Made by a program: the position numbers and the translations under genes. The notes under the pieces were generated by a model, which was not told where the DNA came from, made no database searches, and was given only the letters and a program-made list of their open reading frames with translations. Below, piece after piece: positions 60,167 through 64,000 of a DNA stretch of 64,000 bases. The stretch's first letter is position 1. Each line of letters begins with the position of its first letter. Location: positions 682,001-746,000 of the forward strand of contig NZ_BAAAXV010000012.1 of NCBI RefSeq assembly GCF_039535785.1, written 5' to 3'. Source of the stretch: Nonomuraea helvata. GTDB lineage: Bacteria > Actinomycetota > Actinomycetes > Streptosporangiales > Streptosporangiaceae.

Positions 60167-61368
60167 GCGCCTTTACACTGTAGATTCTCACTGTGGATCG
60201 GGCTCCCCTTCCTCCGGCCACGGACAGCTGCCTGGCCGGCCCAGACGGCCATCGCGCAGGCCGCGAATCCGGCCCCGAGGAGGCTGGAGCCCATCCAGCC
60301 GTGGGCGGTGAAGACGGCGGTGGTCGCGGCTGCGCCGAGGGCGGAGCCGAGTGAGTAGAAGACCATGTAGCTGCCGATGACGCTGCTGGTGCGATCCGGA
60401 TACGCGACGGTGAGCAGGTGCTGGTTGCTCACATGCACGGCCTGGACCGCGAAGTCGAGAACCACGGTTCCGGCGATGAGGAGCCACAGCGACCACGACA
60501 GCTGTGCGATCGCCGCCCACGCGAGGATGAGCAGGGTGAGCGCGAGACCGGTGACGCGGGCCGCCCGCCCTGCGTCCGCCCACCGTCCCGCGCGTGCCGC
60601 GCCGAGTGCGCCGGTGAGTCCCGCGAGGCCGAACAGTCCGATCTGGCCCTCGCTCAGCCGCCACGGCGTGTCCGACAGCGGCAGGGACAGTCCGCTCCAC
60701 AGGGTTCCGAACGATGCGAACAAGAAGAACGCGATGAGCCCGCGCGTCAGGAAGACGCGTTGCCCGAACAGTCCGCCGAGTGAGACGACGGCCCGACCGT
60801 ATCCCGCAGCCCGGTTGGGACGCTCCTCTGACGGCAGTACGACGAGGACGAGGGCCGCGAGCCCGAGTGACAGCACCGCGAGCACGGCATAGACGCTCCG
60901 CCAGCCCCCCACCTCGGTGAGCATGCCGGTGACGATCCGCGCGCCCAGGATGCCGACCACGACGCCCGAGGTCACGACACCGATGTTCCGTCCGCGTTCG
61001 GCAGGCGGCGAGACCGACGCGGCGTAGGCCACCGCGGTCTGCACCACGACCGCGAACACCCCAGCCGCCGCGAGCCCGACGAACGCCACCCATGCGGTGG
61101 ACGCCGAGGCCGTGAGGATCATGCCCACCGCGGTGAGCGCCAGGTGCACGGCGATGAGTCGGCGTCTTTCGACCACATCGCCGAGCGGCACCAGCAGCAC
61201 CAGCCCCGCCAGATAACCGACCTGGCCGGTCGCGACGATCCAACCGGTGAGTTCTGCCGGCACACCGAGATCGCGTCCCATCGGCCCCAGAACCGGCTGC
61301 GCCGCGTAGATGCTCGCCACAGCGACACCACACACCACCGCCAGCAGCAACCGCCGCCACACGTCCAT
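60154..61368 (-). CDS. MFS transporter (12-TM)
   Basis: The ATG at 61368 is preceded by GGAG. The 404-residue protein has 12 helices beginning LLAVVCGVAVASIYAAQPVL, with motif A LGDVVERRRLIAV. The end is unusual: after RGRRKGSPIH the frame reads through a 24-bp repeat (SENLQCKGAQYW), so the natural C-terminus was probably replaced. It is divergent from an HxlR-family gene with an inverted repeat in between. Transport substrate unknown. Confidence 0.88.
   Translation of the reverse strand: MDVWRRLLLAVVCGVAVASIYAAQPVLGPMGRDLGVPAELTGWIVATGQVGYLAGLVLLVPLGDVVERRRLIAVHLALTAVGMILTASASTAWVAFVGLAAAGVFAVVVQTAVAYAASVSPPAERGRNIGVVTSGVVVGILGARIVTGMLTEVGGWRSVYAVLAVLSLGLAALVLVVLPSEERPNRAAGYGRAVVSLGGLFGQRVFLTRGLIAFFLFASFGTLWSGLSLPLSDTPWRLSEGQIGLFGLAGLTGALGAARAGRWADAGRAARVTGLALTLLILAWAAIAQLSWSLWLLIAGTVVLDFAVQAVHVSNQHLLTVAYPDRTSSVIGSYMVFYSLGSALGAAATTAVFTAHGWMGSSLLGAGFAACAMAVWAGQAAVRGRRKGSPIHSENLQCKGAQYW
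60164..60187 (+). repeat. 24-bp direct repeat, copy 2
   Basis: The same 24 bases as at 55676 with one difference (C for T at position 15). It overlaps the stop of the decayed binding-protein gene and the end of the MFS gene at 60154, whose last 14 codons (GSPIHSENLQCKGA and QYW) read through it. Confidence 0.7.
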
Positions 61369-61394
61369 CGCACTCCAACCTCAATCAGTAGCAG

Positions 61395-61433
61395 ATTGCA
61401 ACCAATTTGACCGTAAGACATAATGGTTTCAAT
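61395..61433. promoter_or_regulatory. Inverted repeat between MFS and HxlR genes
   Basis: ATTGCAACC (61395-61403) and GGTTTCAAT (61425-61433) are inverted arms with one mismatch, 21 bp apart. They probably bind the HxlR regulator. Confidence 0.5.
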
Positions 61434-61455
61434 CCGCAACTCATCGGGAGGTGTC

Positions 61456-61902
61456 ATGGTGCGCACCCCGGACACCGACTGGACCGACCCCGAGTGCCCC
61501 GTCGCCCGCACGCTCGATCTCGTCGGCGACAGGTGGAGCCTTCTCGTCATCCGCGACGCGATGGACGGGGCACGATCGTTCACCGAGTTCCAGCGACGCA
61601 CCGGCATCGCCCGCAACATCCTCACCGACCGCCTCCGCAGGCTCACCGCTCACGGGCTGCTCGCCCAGCGCGCCGCGCCCTCGGGCCGCCGCCAGGAATA
61701 CGTGCTCACCGACGCGGGCCGCGATCTCTTCCCCGTCATCGTCACCCTGCGGCAGTGGGGAGAGCGCCACGCCTTCGCCCCCGGCGAGACCCACTCCACC
61801 CTCGTCGACCAGCACGGCGCCCCGGTGCCGGAAATCGCGCCGACCGGCGCCGACGGCACCCTCCTCGACACCGACACCACCCACGTGCGGAAGACCAGGT
61901 AG
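61456..61902 (+). CDS. HxlR-family regulator
   Basis: The ATG at 61456 follows GGGAGGTGTC. The 148-residue protein starts MVRTPDTDWTDPECPVARTL and carries the HxlR domain (DRWSLLVIRDAMDGARSFTE, FQRRTGIARNILTDRLRRLT, AHGLLAQRAAPSGRRQEYVL). The N-terminal Cys (ECPVART) is the classic redox position of this family. It probably represses the divergent MFS gene. Confidence 0.93.
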   Translation: MVRTPDTDWTDPECPVARTLDLVGDRWSLLVIRDAMDGARSFTEFQRRTGIARNILTDRLRRLTAHGLLAQRAAPSGRRQEYVLTDAGRDLFPVIVTLRQWGERHAFAPGETHSTLVDQHGAPVPEIAPTGADGTLLDTDTTHVRKTR

Positions 61903-61944
61903 AAAAGTTTCATCAGGGCGTTGGGGCTTCGATAGGGTCGGACC

Positions 61945-62775
61945 ATGTCGATCTTCGGCCCGCTCGTCGATGTCCGCCCCCTGTTCCCGCGCGAGCGGCA
62001 GGCCATGCTCGACCTGCTGGGCTCCCTGTCCCCGGCCGACTGGGCCAGGGCGACGGTCTGCCCGGGCTGGGACGTGCACGACCTCGCCGCGCACGTGCTC
62101 AACGACTACATGCGGCGTCTGTCCGGTGCCCGCGACGGCCATGCCGGTGCTGTCTTCGCCGATGACGAGACGCTGCCCGCCTACCTCGCCCGTACCAACG
62201 ACGAGTTCGTCAGGGCGGCCCGCCAGCTCAGCCCGCGACTGCTGGTCGAGCTGCTGGAGCAGCTGGGGCCTCAGCTCGACGCGGTCTGGGCGGCGCACGA
62301 TCTGGAGGCTCCGGCCGGCTTGAACGTGTCCTGGGCCGCCACCGACGTCGACAGCCCCGGCTGGCTCGACGTCGGCCGCGAGTACACCGAGTTCTGGGTC
62401 CACCAGCAGCAGGTGCGCGACGCGGTCTGCCTGCCAGGGGGGACGGAGCCCGAGCTCATGGCGCCGGTGCTGGAGATCTTCGCCCGAGCCCTGCCGTTCA
62501 CGTTGCGGGCGCACGACCGCCCGGAGGGCACGGTGGCCGACCTGGAGGTGTTCGGGCCGGCCGGCGGGCGGTGGAGCGCGGCGTGGCGTGCGGGCCGGTG
62601 GCGGATGGAGACGCCCGGCGGCGAGGCCGCCGCGCACGTCTCGATGGATCAAGATACGTTCTGGCGGCTCGCGACCAGGGGTATCGGCGTCGAGGAGGCC
62701 CGTGCGCGGGTCAAGGCGAGCGGCGACCCGGAGCTCACCGCCGCGATGACGACCTTGCTGGCTGTCGTCGCCTAG
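61945..62775 (+). CDS. Maleylpyruvate-isomerase-family (mycothiol-dependent) protein
   Basis: The ATG at 61945 gives 276 residues. The N-terminal half is the DinB-like metal site (GWDVHDLAAHVLNDYMRRLS; a second His in REYTEFWVHQQQVRDAV). The C-terminal half is an SCP2-like domain (VFGPAGGRWSAAWRAGRWRM, HVSMDQDTFWRLATRGIG). The family uses mycothiol in isomerisation or conjugation. The stop TAG (62773-62775) is part of the CTAG that abuts an IS701-type insertion at 62776, so the insertion is at the very end of this gene and leaves the product intact. Confidence 0.87.
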   Translation: MSIFGPLVDVRPLFPRERQAMLDLLGSLSPADWARATVCPGWDVHDLAAHVLNDYMRRLSGARDGHAGAVFADDETLPAYLARTNDEFVRAARQLSPRLLVELLEQLGPQLDAVWAAHDLEAPAGLNVSWAATDVDSPGWLDVGREYTEFWVHQQQVRDAVCLPGGTEPELMAPVLEIFARALPFTLRAHDRPEGTVADLEVFGPAGGRWSAAWRAGRWRMETPGGEAAAHVSMDQDTFWRLATRGIGVEEARARVKASGDPELTAAMTTLLAVVA

Positions 62776-63113
62776 TACTCCAGTGACACTTCTCGATCAT
62801 GGTTCGGATCTGCGCTGGCGGTGGTACGGGCTCTCGCTTGCTGACGGCGACGCCAGTCCGACCAGCGCATGATGGCCATGACCGGGTGAGCTGTGGTCAG
62901 CACGAGCGTGGCCAGTAACCGGCGGATCTCGGGCAGCGTCAGGGGGATGCGGTCGTCGGCGGTGCTGGTTGGCTGAGCGGCGGCGATCACGGTCAATAGG
63001 GCCAGGGCGATCATGGCCAAGGTGACGTGCCGGTGCCAGGCCGTCCAGCCGCGCACCTGGTAGTGGTCCAGCCCGACCTGGCTCTTTGCGGCTTGGAAGG
63101 ACTCCGCCACCAC
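62772..63113 (-). pseudogene. IS701-family transposase, C-terminal fragment
   Basis: The frame reads MVAESFQAAKSQVGLDHYQV, RGWTAWHRHVTLAMIALALL, LPEIRRLLATLVLTTAHPVM and IMRWSDWRRRQQARARTTAS, and stops at TAG made by the flanking CTAG. This is the last third of IS701-type DDE transposases (E of AES is the catalytic Glu). The N-terminal two thirds are missing. Confidence 0.8.
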
Positions 63114-63161
63114 CCACCATGTGACCCCAACGCCTCAAGATCGCTAAATGTCACTGGAGTA
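62776..63161. mobile_element. IS701-type deletion derivative (386 bp) with intact ends
   Basis: Terminal inverted repeats TACTCCAGTGACA (62776-62788) and TGTCACTGGAGTA (63149-63161) are exact over 13 bp, and CGATC/GATCG at 62794-62798 and 63139-63143 extend the match. Between them only the transposase C-terminus remains. The left end abuts CTAG, a typical target of this family; the right end does not, so the second copy of the target was lost or the element recombined. Confidence 0.8.
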
Positions 63162-63172
63162 AAGCGACAAGA

Positions 63173-63601
63173 TCAGAGCTTGCCCGTGAAGGTGGTGGTG
63201 TTGTTGCACAGGGCGGTGCCCGGAAGGCAGCGCCGAGCCTTGATCACAACCGTGTCGGCGCCCTGCCGGGCGGCGACGGAGAAGCCGAAATCTCTGCTGC
63301 CCTTCTTCCGGCCCGCCTCCCTGCGGCCGCCGGTGCCGCCGACCCCCTTGCCCGCTTTGGAGAAGCTGACCTCGACGACCGCCGTCCACAGATCCCGCTT
63401 GGTGTCGTTCACAGTGCCCGAGGCGGCGGCGTAACCGTCACCGCACACCATCCACACGTATTTGACATAACCGTGCTTGGTGTTGAGCGTTCCCCCGCCG
63501 CCGGAGCAGCTCCGCGCGGCGGCTGTCGCCGGGCCGGGAGCCAATGCGGTGAGAGCGACGGCGGCGGCGACGAGTGTCTTTAATCCGGAGATATTTCGCA
63601 T
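63173..63601 (-). CDS. Secreted protein (142 aa)
   Basis: The ATG at 63601 gives MRNISGLKTLVAAAVALTAL then APGPATAAARS, a signal sequence with a cut after TAA. The mature 115-residue part has four Cys (SCSGG, VCGDG, RCLPG, LCNN) and beta-rich segments (YVKYVWMVCGDGYAAASGTV, LWTAVVEVSFSKAG, GFSVAARQGADTVVIKA). The family is not recognised. It lies just beyond the IS701-type element on its right side. Confidence 0.75.
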   Translation of the reverse strand: MRNISGLKTLVAAAVALTALAPGPATAAARSCSGGGGTLNTKHGYVKYVWMVCGDGYAAASGTVNDTKRDLWTAVVEVSFSKAGKGVGGTGGRREAGRKKGSRDFGFSVAARQGADTVVIKARRCLPGTALCNNTTTFTGKL

Positions 63602-63719
63602 GATCGGCAGTCTAGGAGAACCGCTTGCAACCCACTGTCAGGCGCGCATCCGGCCACGAAGCCGGCGTCGGAAGATCTGCCCAACGTGGAGGACTTGTAG
63701 GGGATCTGGATGGTGGGGG

Positions 63720-63780
63720 CCGGTTACTGGTCACGCTCGTGCTGACCACAGCTCACACGGTCATGGCCATCATGCGCTGG
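63720..63780 (+). mobile_element. Second IS701 transposase remnant (61 bp)
   Basis: This stretch matches 62862-62922 of the other copy in reverse orientation at 59 of 61 bases and reads RLLVTLVLTTAHTVMAIMRW. The flanks do not match. The remainder of 63602-64000 holds no gene I can support. Confidence 0.7.
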
Positions 63781-64000
63781 CCGTACCGGGTGGCGGCGCT
63801 CACGGACCCGACGTCGGTGGCCTCGACTCGTTGGTCATCAGGTCCCATCCACGTGCGTGCGAATATCGATGTGGCCCGCATGGACCCCGCGCCACATATT
63901 CCCGATTCGAATCTTGGGGACGCTGTCGCCGCGTAATGTTTGCGGACCGACGCGCCAATACGCCCGCAAATCGAAACGCAGCGCGAAAGAGGTTGCGCAC

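Noticed and set aside
63800..64000. A 66-residue minus-strand frame at the right edge
   Set aside because: Arg-rich composition typical of a GC shadow; its start may lie outside the window, so nothing can be concluded.

Overview
The window is high-GC DNA with frequent GTG starts, 4-bp stop/start overlaps, mycothiol-type DinB proteins, and many TetR, MarR, HxlR and PadR regulators beside exporters. This fits a filamentous actinomycete. Several proteins look to me like Streptosporangiaceae (Nonomuraea-like) families, but that is an inference from memory. There are no rRNA or tRNA genes, CRISPR arrays, ribosomal or replication genes, and no polyketide or peptide synthetase. It reads as accessory chromosome.

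Layout. 1-18.5 kb is a decaying zone. It holds fragments of a lectin, a golvesin-type protein, Tn3 transposase, a serine recombinase, TetR, an FMN reductase, a pentapeptide-like protein, ArsR, an SDR, a dehalogenase with an in-frame stop and an integrase. Between them sit intact cassettes: a YCII gene with an ECF42-type sigma factor, an MFS pump, two TetR-operator-exporter sets, and a site-2 protease. 18.6-30 kb is a run of small regulator/target pairs (HxlR/RidA, SDR/MerR, DinB/MarR, RidA/WYL), a vanadium-haloperoxidase-like protein, an MFS pump and a large NB-ARC LuxR regulator. 30-32 kb carries an SPFH, ribbon-helix-helix and GPP34 operon behind a 16-bp palindrome. 32-39 kb has a fused remnant of a two-component system, a 1257-residue STAND NTPase with 14 WD40 repeats, small secreted proteins and Tn3 debris. 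40-43 kb has an orphan trpB-trpA-gntR operon. 44-48 kb has padR with a MacB/FtsX-type ABC exporter. 48-51.7 kb has a VanY-type carboxypeptidase divergent from a response regulator, kinase and lipoprotein operon. 52-55.5 kb has SnoaL, YceI and FAD-reductase genes with a LysR regulator. 55.7-60.2 kb is bracketed by a 24-bp direct repeat and holds an Lcp/MpaB-like oxygenase with its TetR, a kinase-like protein and decayed sulfinate-binding genes. 60-64 kb has MFS/HxlR, a maleylpyruvate-isomerase-like gene, an IS701-type deletion derivative and a secreted protein.

The most connected signal is a putative ECF42 regulon. Three promoter-like sites (2882, 5327, 17524) share TGTCGG, exactly 17 nt, then CGTAG, and two also share their leader sequence. 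They lie upstream of the reductase-remnant/YCII/sigma operon, the MFS pump and an SCO6745-family gene. A short degenerate piece of a second ECF42 gene follows the pump, so the set appears to have been rearranged.
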